From NCBI GenBank assembly GCA_030549495.1, contig JAUIRK010000993.1:62001-126000 (forward strand): 64,000 nucleotides of DNA. The letters are read 5' to 3'. The stretch comes from Nectonema munidae (Eukaryota > Nematomorpha > Nectonematoida > Nectonematidae). This document shows positions 36,640 through 48,377 of the stretch, one piece after another. Under the pieces are notes generated by a model, which did no database searches, was not told the origin of the DNA, and was given only the letters and a program-made list of their open reading frames with translations. A program made the translations under genes and the position numbers. Within the stretch, counting starts at the first letter, position 1; each line of letters starts with the position of its first letter.

Positions 36640-37268
36640 CAGGGCCGTATCAAGGGGGAGGGCACTGGGGGCAGTTGCTCCGGGGCGCCAGACCTAGGGG
36701 GCGCCATTTCATTGCCACTGACGTCAACGCAGCAGAGCTTGAAATGGAAATTGAAGACATTCAAATGTTTTTGAAACCTCGGAAGGAAAACCCGGCAAAC
36801 GCTATGAAGTTACTTAGTTTCCTGTCCTCGCACTCAGGACTCTGTCCGTATTTACAAGTGGCTCTGAGGATCATGTTGACAATTGGGACTTCTATTGCAT
36901 CCTGTGAAAGTTCATTCAGCAAAGTAAAACTTATTAAGTCCTACTTAAGGAGCACTATGGGGCAAGACCGCCTCCAAAGTCTGGCTCTTATGAGCATTAG
37001 AAGTTCTCGATTGTGTTGATTTTGACGAAGTCATCGATAATTTTGCGGCTGCTAAAACACGAAAAATGAACATCTAATGAAGACTGTCTTCGACTCACTC
37101 ATTATATATCTGAATTATGTGGCTCAATAAAAATGTGAGCATTTTTTTTCTAAATCACTTTTTAAGGCAGAATGGGGTGGGGATGAGTGAGAAAAGAAAA
37201 AGCAAGGGATGAGAGGCTCCATTCAGGACCTTTGCCCTGGGGCGCCACGATCCCTTGATACAGCCCTG
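36640..37268 (+). mobile_element. 629-bp hAT deletion derivative with perfect TSD
   Basis: The ends CAGGGCCGTATCAAGGGGG and, inverted, CAGGGCTGTATCAAGGGAT are flanked by a perfect 8-bp direct repeat GTACTCGC (36,632-36,639 and 37,269-37,276). GGGGCGCC lies under both ends. The inside keeps only the C-terminal dimerisation region of a hAT transposase (to 37,019; ASCESSFSKVKLIKSYLRST, then QSLALMSIRS), fused in frame to sequence encoded by the left end. Confidence 0.93.
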
Positions 37269-37439
37269 GTACTCGCAATCTTTTTTAGAAAAAATATTTT
37301 TCTTTAACAGAGAATTTACCGTATTTAAGAGCTTTCTTATTGGAGAAAATCTTCAAGATGATCTTAGTCTTTTTTATCAGTATCATAATATCAGAATCCA
37401 ATAATGTGAAATAGAAAAACCAGACAAAAGTTTTTCCTA

Positions 37440-40400
37440 AAATATCTATTTTAGTTTTTTCTTATCTTGAAGATGACTCCATTATATCTTCAATTGTTTT
37501 AAAAAATGACGACCTGAATTCTTTACTCAAAGAAGGCGCAATCTTTGAACTCCTCTTTTCAAAGCCGGCAAATAATCCAAATCGAAAACTTGCGGCATTT
37601 AAAATTTCTTCATCTATTTATCAGTACTTATGTAAAGGGAATTTTAGGTTGTTCTTGAACTTTTACCATTGTAGAGTTTTCTTATTACATGTACAAACAT
37701 TGTTCAAACTGTTGTATGGTGGACATATCGCTCTAAGTGTATAAATTCCAGTGTCTCTAGATTTTGTTCTTTAGCGCACAATGGATCTAATTGTGATGCC
37801 AAAAAATTAAAAGAGTTTAAATGCATAAACTATTTTAATGATGGTTCTTCTGAATTAAACCACTCTGCCATGAGAAATCATTGTAAATTTGTTCAGAGAG
37901 AAATAAATTTTATTAAAAAATGTACTGTTTATGATGACAAATGAATCGAATTTAAATAATGTAAACTTATCTGATTCGTTTTCTTTCAATCACTATCTCT
38001 AAATGTCCAATCTCTAAAATCCAAATTTTGTGAACTACAATTATTTGTTCATAAATTGAATTCAGGTCTAAAATCTGCAGTTTCAATATTATGTTTATAA
38101 GAGACATGGTTAACTGAATTTGACAGTGGTTGTTTTTCACTTAACTTTTATACCTCAGTATCATCTCCGAGGATTATTTCTAAGCATGGGTGTCTTAATT
38201 TTTTTATTTTTCAAACACTTCTTTTTAAGAAAGGTAGAGCTGGCACATTTGATATACTTTGTGAGTTCCTTTGTCTAGAAATTACTTTCCGTAGTTCTCC
38301 AAAAATTTACCTAATTTTCATCGTCTACTATCTAATATTCGTGAAGAAATTGAATCATTTAACACTCAACTCGATGAATATTTGAAAAACCTATCATTAA
38401 ATGGTCAAAATGTTCTATTAAGAGATTTTAACTTTAATCTTAGAAATTTCAAAAATCGTAGTTGTGTTGCCAACTTTTTTACTGTAATGATTTCAAATGC
38501 ATACTTCCCTACAATTACCACTCATATTCGTCCCTCTAGTTCCACACTTTTGGACAACATTTTTATTCCACTAAATATATTTGAGTACAAATTTTACGTA
38601 ATAAACAATCCTTTATCAAATCATTTTCCGATTCTTTTCTCATTGAACAATCATATATCTGTGAAATATAACAATAGATCTTATTATAATAGAAGTAAAT
38701 TTTTAAGTTTTGTTGCCAAATATGAGTGGCTAAATTGATCTCTTCTTTAAATTACAATCCATCAGCCTTTTTAGAGCATTCAAATACTAAACTTGTAGAT
38801 TTCAAAAATTTAACTAAAAAATAGTTCACTTCAATAAATCACTTTTTAGTAATAAAAAAGGAGCTTAGATGACTGTAGAACTATTGAATCTCATCAAACT
38901 GAGAAATAAATTACATCATAAGTGGAAAAATTTGAGAAAATATGATATCAGAGAGAATTTTGTCAATCTTAGAAATAAGGTCAAGTCTTTAAAAAGGAAA
39001 TGCTATGAAAATTTATAATTGATTGTAAGGATGGCAAGAGCACTTGGAAAATAAGTAACACAATCTTAAAACCTCAGTATAAAAATTCTGAGGCTTTGTC
39101 TATAAGTGTTTGTGGTTTGGAAATTAACTGCCAAAAAACGTTGTCTACTATTTTTAGTGATCATTTTTTTAACAACTTCGCTAAAGAATATGATCATTTA
39201 TTTTGTGTAGAGCCTCTAAAACAAGAAACAGAGTTATTTTCTTTTCATAAAATTTCTTTGAATGATGTACTTTTGGCCATTAAGCATATAAAAAGTTCGA
39301 ACTGCGTAGATATTTATGGACTTTCAATGTCTGATCTAAAATATATCCAAATATTTATTTCGCCTATATTAATGGTGGCCTTTAATTCCTGTTTGAAAAT
39401 GAATATCTTTCCTAGCATCCTGAAAGAAAGCAGAATTACTCCGATTCATAAAAAAAGGTGACAAAAGAGATAATAATAATTATAGAATAGACCAATAACT
39501 ATAATTAGTTCCATCTCCAAAATTTTTGAAAAAAATTTACATACACAAATCATTACTTATTTCATTTTGAACAACCTTTTTTCATGTTATCAATTTGGTT
39601 TCACAAGTTCTTATTCGACTGAACTCTTTCATGCTTATTTTATTAATACCATAATTAATTGTATCAAATCTGAGAAAGATGTTTTTCCCTCTTCTTTGAT
39701 CTGAGCCATGCATTTGACTCATTGTCGCATAGAGCACTACTGACCAAATTAAGATATTATAGTTTTTCTGAAAATTCTCTTAAATTTGTTGAGTCTTATT
39801 TGACTGATAAACATCAGTGTGTTTCTTTGAATGTTTGCATTTCTCAAAAAAAATCGTTTCTAGTGTTCCAAGGGTCTATTTTCGGTCCTCTCTTTTTCAA
39901 TATTTATATTGATCTCCCTAATTCTCTTGAAGACATAAAATTACTTATTTATGCTGGTGATATAATTGCTATATTTTCTATATTTATATCTTTTAGAAAA
40001 CCTAAACCTAATTCATAAATGGTTTCGAAACAACAACTTAACTGTCAATCATAATAAATCATTTAGTATGGTTTTCTCGTGCAAGTTCAATATTAAAAAA
40101 ATTGATGACTTCTTAAATGGAATCGGATTCAAAAAAGTTTTTAATTTTAATATTTTGGGATTAATCATAAATCATAATTTGTCTTGAAATACTCATGTTA
40201 ACTCTCTATAAGACTTTGTTTTTGCCCCACATTACATACAGTATGCTTAATTAGGGTCAAACTAGTGATAATACTCTCTATCGTCTACAAAAGAATTTGC
40301 TAAGACTGATATTTAGCTGGGAAAAACATTCTCATACTAACTCTCTTTTTGTATATAACTCAATATCGAAATTCGAGGATATATATCATATGAAAGTTGC

Positions 40401-40850
40401 TTTATTCCTCTACAAATTATTGAATTTCTTCTTCCAAGTCCTTTCGATGAATTCATTTCCGTAAATATTGGAAAAAATCGAACATCTACTCCACATCCTA
40501 TAACAATGATTCTGCCTTATTACAAATTAATCGAGTTACACTTTTTCCTATTGTTTATCTATTAAAAAAAATCTACTAATTGTGCTTCAATTTTATTTGA
40601 TTCAGTTTTTGTTCTATTTTTAAAACGAACTCTTCTGGATTTGTTCTGCTTATACAAATTCCATTGCGCATGGTTAGTGTCTTCAAGCGGCTGAGTGGCC
40701 TTTGATGCTGACCTTCAAAAGTTCCTTCTTTTTAAATTTTTTTGTGTTTCCTCTTGGACTACACTCATAAAAGTTTTTTCCAAATTTAACTTTTGTAAAA
40801 CTATTGTAAATAAAGTTATTATTATAATATTATTATTAAATAATAAATTT
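37440..40850 (+). mobile_element. CR1/Jockey-like LINE, decayed but nearly full length
   Basis: About 3.4 kb on the plus strand. The 5' part (37,450-37,950) encodes an ORF1-like segment with scattered Cys and His. An endonuclease follows (38,000-38,740; FNFNLRNF in place of GDFN, RPSSSTLLDNIF, SNHFPI) and then a reverse transcriptase (39,090-40,190; RITPIHKK, FFDLSHAFDSLSH, QGSIFGPLFFNIYIDLP). The catalytic YADD box reads YAGD. A C-terminal tail follows (LQKNLLRLIFSWEKHSH). The 3' end has AATAAAG and an ATT-rich tail near 40,810-40,846. Several stops and shifts break it, so it is an old copy. Confidence 0.85.
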
Positions 40851-43724
40851 TTATTATCAGTGAACAAATATCACTCTAGGTATTTGTTAACCGATCGTAC
40901 TTCAAAAATTATGTTTTTCTTGAAATCATTCCTGATCCTTTTTCTTCAATTAAAAAAATTACCCATCTTCATCATCTATCTATAAAACTCTCTCTTTCAC
41001 ACCAAAGAATTCACATTATGAAATTATCTTGACATTGGACATATCTTGACATATTTGCATCTGTGATAGCTCTGGTAATTTAATACGCTTGAAAATTTTT
41101 TAGATTTCCTATATATAGTCTCTCCATCTAATTTACTGGCGATCATCTAAAAAATGAGATTTACAAATTAAAAAAAATAAGGAACCTATGTTTTAACAAT
41201 ATTCTTATTGTAATAAAATAAAGCAAAAAAAAATTTTTTTAAATCGAAATATAGACCAATCAAATCGTTTAATTCTATTAAAATGTGTAATAAACCTGTA
41301 ATAAGAAAATACATTTATTTCTTTATAATAAAAAATTTACTCGTAAGAATGGTGCAAGAGAAATGTAAATAAGAAAACGTCATATGCACAATGAGTAGAG
41401 AAAGTAAGCTGTTATAAGCAACACTGGATAATTTAATTTCAGATAAAACATGTAGGTAAGTGTATACACATTAGTGACCCATTGAGCCAACTAAAAACGC
41501 GTAAAAGTGGACGTAATGTTTTTTTATTGTAGATTTTTCAAATAAAAAAATAATTTAAAGTTTTTTAAAATATTTTTTTATTATTATAACTTAGATTAAA
41601 TCGTTCATCCAATGTAAAACTTGCATTTTATGGGGAAATATTTTATGTCATAGAGATTCGTGTTTTTTGCAAGCTATGTTTGTTAACCTTGTTTTACTTA
41701 CATATAATCTTCATTTCTCAAATGAACGCTTTTGCACTGAATTATTTTAGAACATTTTGATGCAAGTAGGAATACTTTGTGATTTAAATTGAGCATTGTA
41801 ATTTTTTCTAAAAATAATAATCTATCGAAAAAGTATGGCTTTATTGAAGGAAGTCGCAAAATGGAAGAAAAATTCCACATAGAATTAGTTCGCTAATGGA
41901 TATACCTTTCAAATATTTTTGTTCACAAAAAAGATCCAATATATTCATTTTTATCAACAATACTTCATTACCTACCATAATCCAATTGCAGGAATGCAAA
42001 AACCTAAATAAAGGTTTCTTTCAAAATAATTCCTATATATGAATATATTTTATGACAATTCCTGATATGGAAAATTATATTCAGTATAAATTATGAGTAA
42101 AAGAAATGTATGGTTTAACGCAGCTAAGCTACAGAAGCTAATGCTTGTCGACAAAGAACTTAGTGGTGAAAACGTGGGGTTGGAATCAGGCGCATCCTTT
42201 GATTTCTAATCATGACAATAATCATTCAATTTTTCTAGGAAAGTTCTCTCAATATTTCTTCAGAAGTTGGAAGCTCTCCAAAGATGATTGTGTGCAAAAA
42301 TGAAATAACAAAATCGATATATGTAGTTGGAGATGGAGTTTCTTTTTATTTAGGACATCTGATAAAAGAAGCCTTGCTATTTTTGCTGAAAATATATTAT
42401 GTATTTGATCTTAAGTATCCAAAAAATTTTCAAATACTTGGTTTCTTTCAAAACATGATTTTCAACGACAATTATCCATTTTTTAAAACAACAAAATTAG
42501 TCAAGTTTGAAAAGAAGTTTTTGGAAAGCATGTAAAATGTTGGAGAATATATTTTGTGTTTTTTTTAAATCAATTTTCAATAAATTACCTTGAATTTTAA
42601 AATTTTTATTTATTTTTTCAAATTGTTTTTTTTATTTTTGGAGCGGTTATTCATCAATTACACATATGAATATTTTAGAAGTTCAAATGGGGTATGTTTT
42701 TGAAAGCATGTCCAAACATACCTTTCATCATTTGGACTAAATTTCCACCACCTAAGCGCCTCATAGTTAAAGTGTTTAGAATCTTGGCGTTTAGAAATAA
42801 ACTTATAAGTGTTCAGACGCTTAGAGTTTAAACATGTTTACAATTTTAGGTGTTCAAAATCGGTGACCAATTTGGTGTTTAGTTTTGTGTTTAGTCTCTA
42901 AACACATTTTTTACAGTGTACTTACTTATCCCTGACAAACTTTTGAAAAGAATGCTGACAAGATAAAAAAGACTATTCGAAAGTAATATGCGTTATATTA
43001 ATTTTTTTTGTTGAGTTTAGGCATAGTAAAGAAACTAATGTAACTATAAATATTTCATCAATAGATCTCAATACACAGAATTATAAGTAAAATGGTATAA
43101 AACGGGAAAGTTATTGATGTCTTGATAAAAAAAATTTCTTTAAAAGAAAAAAGACTACGATTTTACTACGCTTTCTTTAAATTTTTTCGATGTTTACGAA
43201 GATTGAGCTTCTTTAATGTTTAATTGGTTCCTAACCCTCATTGGATCTTAACTAACTGTATCCTAACTTCCTCTAAAAGGATTGCTCTACTCATTTTATA
43301 TATAAGTGATCAAACGCACTCCTGATTTTAATTTGTGCATCTAAAGATATTGGCATTAAAAGTTTACTTGAAAGCAAAGCCTTAGATTGTTATTTAGAAA
43401 AGTTACATCTAAACCAATATATTATATAGAATCAAGAAAAATATGTCAACTATATGAAAGAAGTGTCAAGACTTGATTAGATAAAGAAGGTTAAGAACAT
43501 TTTAGATGCTTATCATCTATTAATGGTCTAAGGCTTATATTAAAAATGTTTGGTAAAATGGGAAAAGAATTGCATAGGTATAAAATATCTTCAATGTTTC
43601 ACCAAAGAACCGTCAATGATCACGATTGGCCTATTTAAACAGTGTAGGAATGTTTTTTATATAACATTTTTGGTTTGTGTACCTAATATTAGGAATTCAA
43701 ATTGATCGCTAAATACCCATTTTC
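40851..43724. other. Intron stretch with one unassigned open frame
   Basis: AT-rich. The only coding-like piece is 42,284-42,535. The block 42,660-42,920 contains repeated GTTTAGA and TGTTTAG words and may be an old repeat. Confidence 0.4.
42284..42535 (+). CDS. Unrecognised open frame (possible repeat-derived)
   Basis: The 83-codon frame reads MIVCKNEITKSIYVVGDGVS and ends VKFEKKFLESM, followed by an AATAAA-like string about 50 bases after the stop. Upstream in-frame text (42,090-42,280) is broken. The middle (ALLFLLKIYYVFDLKYPKNF) looks protein-like, with aromatic and charged residues. I do not recognise the family. It could be the last exon of a retroposed gene or part of a transposon. 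Confidence 0.2.
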   Translation: MIVCKNEITKSIYVVGDGVSFYLGHLIKEALLFLLKIYYVFDLKYPKNFQILGFFQNMIFNDNYPFFKTTKLVKFEKKFLESM

Positions 43725-44095
43725 CTTAGCCTGTGGGATAGGCGAACAGATGACAAATACTACCAGCATAGTGAATGGCTATCAAGAAAGGAACTCCAAC
43801 AATGGCTCGTACAATGTATATAAAACTTAGATTAATGAAGAATTTAGCAAAGCCATCATTAAAAGTCAAGTCTCCATAAGACAGATATTTCCCCAAGTCA
43901 GTAATGCAAAATTGGAAGCAGACATTCTCAATAGGCCTCAGATTAGAAGCGTAATGAAGAATGAACAGTTAGATAGAGTGATGAGTGAAACTGAGAGGAA
44001 TGTTTGAAAAGATTTCAAATCAGTTGTGAATAATCTCCTTTGAGCAAAAAGATATTAAGATATCTTATTCTTCAAGATGCAGAGTTTTAAGACTC
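43725..44095 (+). pseudogene. Relic of unclassified transposase-like family (copy 1)
   Basis: In successive frames the plus strand gives LWDRRTDDKYYQHSEW, then VSNAKLEADILNRPQIRSVM and KNEQLDRVMSETERNV, then KDFKSVVNNLL. These line up with CSWDSRATKEHWKKKD, EKKAEIFDGPQIRTLMK and NFLGKKKAENYKEI of the longer copy at 48.4-50.5k. It is strongly decayed, and it differs enough from that copy to be a separate lineage. No termini were found. Confidence 0.6.
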
Positions 44096-44532
44096 TGAAA
44101 GCACATGCATTATCTAAAATCGTAATTTGGATTACTTTCCTGGTAACTGCCTAGAGTTGGATTCCACCGAAATATTCGCACAATAGAATAAAAGCATCAT
44201 GGATGAAGGTAGATAAACATTTTTAGAAGATAACTCTTGGCCTATGAAATGTGACTTGCCCAGTGAAAAAGACAAGAAAATATAAACATTTAAAAAGTCT
44301 TTTCTTTTACACGAATGCATATTATTGTAAATTTTCAATGAAAACCAAATCAGTGGTAAATCAAAGGAAAGAATAGGGTCCTCACTCCTCATCAATCAAT
44401 GCAACAATGGAAGAGAAATGCTCTGCAAAGTTTAGAGTTCTGCATATTTTCTAGAACCATTTCGAAAAATGATACTTGGAAATATCGTTTTGCACATAAA
44501 ATGTAAAATATATTTATTCGCCAAAGTGTTAC

Positions 44533-44762
44533 TTGCATCGAATTGATGAATTTGAAAGAGATGTTGTTTGCTGAATGTGAATTCCGCCAAGAACCCATGC
44601 TCCTGAAAGATGGCATCACTTTCGAAATATACAAGCATGCTTTGCCCACTGGATCGAAAGACTCTTGTTCCCTTCAGTTTTTGGCAGAGTAGAGCACTGA
44701 CCGGAAAAGTTTCGTCTTTGCCATCAATGATTTTGATGAAATCGGCTGCATTGTGACATGAC
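44533..44762 (-). CDS. sol-1: CUB 2, second half (SOL-1-like exon)
   Basis: A 230-bp exon starts after a CTTCAG acceptor and ends at a GTAACA donor. It encodes SCHNAADFIKIIDGKDE, then the fourth cysteine (ALLCQKLKG), the strands SGQSMLVYFESDAIF and GFLAEFTFS, and a linker (KQHLFQIHQFDA) leading to CUB 3. The phase joins the 31,230 exon as Ala-Lys-Cys. Its own first-half partner was not found between here and 51,878. The exon is clearly richer in GC than its surroundings, as expected for conserved coding sequence. Confidence 0.86.
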
Positions 44763-45549
44763 CTGAAGAGAGGATAAAAAGAAAGAAATTAAAAAAGAGA
44801 GAGCTAAAGAGTAAGGAATAGTTCACCATGAAAACATTAGCATAACTTTTATTACGTATATGAGACTGTTCGAATTCGGGTTTAAAAATTTGAGTTATAT
44901 TCGATCTTGAGTATTAAAATTTTATGACAAATTTTATCAAGCCCCAAAACCGGTTTTTAACGATTTTTATAAAGTCTGAAATTAACATTTTATCAGTTTT
45001 TGTCTTTCCTTTTTTCAATTAATAACAAAAAAATATTTTTGGATTTTTTGATAACACCTTAGGTACCGCTTGGCTTTTAACATGGGACTTCAAACTTTTA
45101 TCAGTTCTCTGCTAAATTGAAGATCTGATATCATTTTCCATATTTTCGTATATTTGGAGCACTTAGAGAAATGGCCTTTCAACAGTAAAATAAAATCATA
45201 AATTTTTGAACTCCGATTCAATTTTTATTGTGCTTTTAATTCATTGAATCCACTTTTTTAAACTGTTCCAATATTTTAATTGTTATAGACATCTTATATT
45301 TTTACTGTCATTATTAATAATAAAATATAAAAATATACAATATACACACCGTATCCAAAGAAATTAAGGAAAAATTGGAAAAAATTAAAGTTTAGAAATT
45401 TTTATAATAAGTATAGTTTTAAAAAAATTTCCAATAAGACTCAGGTTTAAAAAAACTCAAACCCTTTTTAAAAAACCCTTGCTTTTAAATCATAGAACTG
45501 CGTAGTTGTTTCCACGACATTTATCCCATAGTAAATATATATATATATA

Positions 45550-45588
<39 letters not shown>

Positions 45589-45589
45589 T

Positions 45590-45735
45590 TTTAGTTTAAA
45601 ATTGTCTTTTACAAATTCAAAATTGTCTTTTTTTTTAGTTTAAAATTGTTTTTTTTTATTCAAAATGGCCTTTTTTAAGTTTAAAATCGTCTTTTTTAAG
45701 TTTAAAAATTGTCTTTTTTTATTTTAGAATAAAAT
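45590..45735 (+). repeat. TTTAAAATTGTCTTTTT minisatellite, array 4
   Basis: About six degenerate units of 20-26 bp (AAAATTGTCTTTTTTT type) directly follow a long TA microsatellite. Confidence 0.65.
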
Positions 45736-46739
45736 AATATATTTTTTACTTTTAAACATTTTTTGAATTTTTGTGTCAAAATTTACAAATTTTTAACTTC
45801 GAAAGAAGGTAAAAAAAATATATAAATTTATTCTAAAATAAAAAATAATTTTTTAATCCTCAACCGAGGATCTAAGATCTACTGTAAGCAAAGTTCAACT
45901 AATAATTAGCCATTATTTATTACGAAAACAATCCTTCTTTCATTTCAAATTCTTCGGAAGAGAATAGCTTTCGTTAATGTGAAATTCTTTCGCATTTACC
46001 ATAAAACCCTTTTTAATAAATTGTTAAAAACTTTTGATTTTGGTGCAAGAGATACTTGCTAAGATGAACTAATATACTCCCTATTAAATTAAACATAACC
46101 ATAAAAGTATTATCGTTTCTATTTACATATTAATTGAAAAGGATTATTTATATATTGGAGAATTAGAAGGAATACGAAATAGCTTAAACTTTTCCAGATA
46201 TTTTATGCTTCATTATATAACGAAACGCAATTTATTTACGTGATACTTCCCACAAATATGCGCATATATAAACTATGTCTTTTATCTTATCATTATCATT
46301 ATCATTATAATTATTATTATTATTAATATTTATCTATTTTGCTCTTTTTATTGATTTGGAAGTTACAATGAATTTATAGCAGTCATAAAAATGATAAATG
46401 GATATACATTAACAAGTTTTGCGATTTTCTTGTAATTTATATGCAACTAAAGGAAATCACATGAAGGCAAAAAGCATTATTATAGTTTCAATATTTTTGC
46501 CAAACCTTAATCTATTTTCCAAAATGGGAGAAAAGGAAAAAAAGATTTTATGAAAATGACAAGATAGATAAAAGCTTAAGTAGAGTAGGGCTAACATTTC
46601 TAGCAAGTACGATACACCACTTACATTATTCATTTTTAATAAAACTAGACTCGTAAGTATTCGCATTCGATTTTACGAAACAAATTTAATTAAACATCAC
46701 ATTTTAGTATATATATATATATATATATACATACCATTT

Positions 46740-46895
46740 CCAGCTACATTTTGTCTTTTTACCATTAAAAAATTTTCATTTTTCCAATTAGAATGATCTT
46801 TTTTTATTTCAAAGTTATCTTTTTTAGAAGGCTCTTTTCCAATTTTAAAATAGTCTTTTTTCATTACAAAATTATCTTTCTTTTAATTTAATTTT
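46740..46895 (+). repeat. TTTTGTCTTTTT minisatellite, array 5
   Basis: About six worn units (such as CATTTTGTCTTTTTACCATT and AATTATCTTTCTTTTAATTT) again follow a TA run. Confidence 0.55.
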
Positions 46896-48377
46896 GCCTT
46901 GTATAAATAAGGCCGCAATTTTTAGCAAAAATAAATTTACGTAAAAAAATAAATTAAAATTTTTTATATTGTTATAGCTTCTTTTTAAGGTTTTGGAGAT
47001 ATGATAAAAACATAAGCAATTGTATAAAAATGTATAATAATAGTTAAATAATTTTAACTTATTTTTAAATATAAATTAAACAAAAAAAGTACAGTTTCAA
47101 ACGAATTTATTTTTAAGTGACACAAATTTTCTACTAATGCTTTTACATCTACTACTTTAAGTATTTTAACTTCTAAAGGCTCGTGGAATCGAAAATTAAT
47201 TTCCCTTAAAAATAAATTTGTTTGAAACTGTACGTTTTTTATTAGGTTATTTTTATTTCAAACAAATGATCCTTCAGAACTTTAATTAGAAATATTAATT
47301 AATTAATTTGTGGTTTAATTAGTTTAGTTTCGAACACCAAAATAATAAAATAAAAAAGGAAAAGTTTTCCTTATATTCTTTTCAGTTGTCGGTATCGCAT
47401 TCAAGTGAAGAATAAACTTTCATAGGTAGACGGACAGATGGTAAGTTGAATTTATTAATATGATTATGAATAATTGAGTTATAGCAAATTTATAAAAGTC
47501 TCATTTTTAGAACTTTTATTTCGTATAAAAAATATTACATCTTCATATTTCTTGATTAGGGTGTTCGGGATAAATTTCACAGAATAATATTTGGATTTTT
47601 TTTTCAGATGTTAAAAATTTTTCACACATAATACTCCTTTTTTGAAAGTTTGAACCTTTTTTTTTAATAAAAAAAAAAAAAAAAAAAAAAAAGGAGGGGA
47701 CCCCCCTCAAATTTTGAAAAAAAAAAACGTTTTCATGAGGTGTGGGGCGCTGGCCATCAAAATGAAAAGATTTTGAACGCTGCTCAATGATCCCTAAACT
47801 CTGTGAAAACAATCCGAAATAAGCTAGAAAATTACATTGGAGGCTACGAGGCTGTCGGTAAAAGAAAGAAACATACCAGGTTATTTGATTGCCCTCGCAC
47901 AGCAGAATTTCTTCAAAATCTCCAAAAAAATGTGTTGGAGGATCCTGGCATTGGAGATCGAGCTTTATCTCGTGAATAGAATGTTTCAGCCTCTACCATG
48001 AAGCTTGCTCTCAATGAAAACCTTCGATACTACTCATACAAGCGTCGCGGATCTGATAAAGGCCAAAAAACTTTTAAGCAAAGTGAAACATCCTACTAAA
48101 GCACAAACGATCTGGTTCTTTTCGGATGAGAAAAATTAGTGCAAAGATTAAAAGCACAACATGTAAAATAACAGATGACTTGCATGCAGTCCAAATGACA
48201 CTTCGCGAGTCACGCAGACTAAAGTTTGCCAAACTGTGATGGTTTTCGAATGTGTGTCCTCTGAAGGTCATGTAATGCCTCCGCATTTTTTAAAAATGGT
48301 CCCAAGTTGAATTTAGATACCTACGTGGAATTGCTGACTACTGTAGTTAAGCCCTAGATAACAAGAGTGGCCAATAA

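Larger units (their letters stand above)
44763..47557. other. Intron stretch; expected home of a missing CUB exon
   Basis: AT-rich with a TA microsatellite (45,536-45,586), minisatellite arrays (45,590-45,735 and 46,740-46,895), an ATT/ATC microsatellite (46,285-46,330) and a TA run (46,706-46,728). No SPNYP-type coding pattern was seen on the minus strand. Confidence 0.5.
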
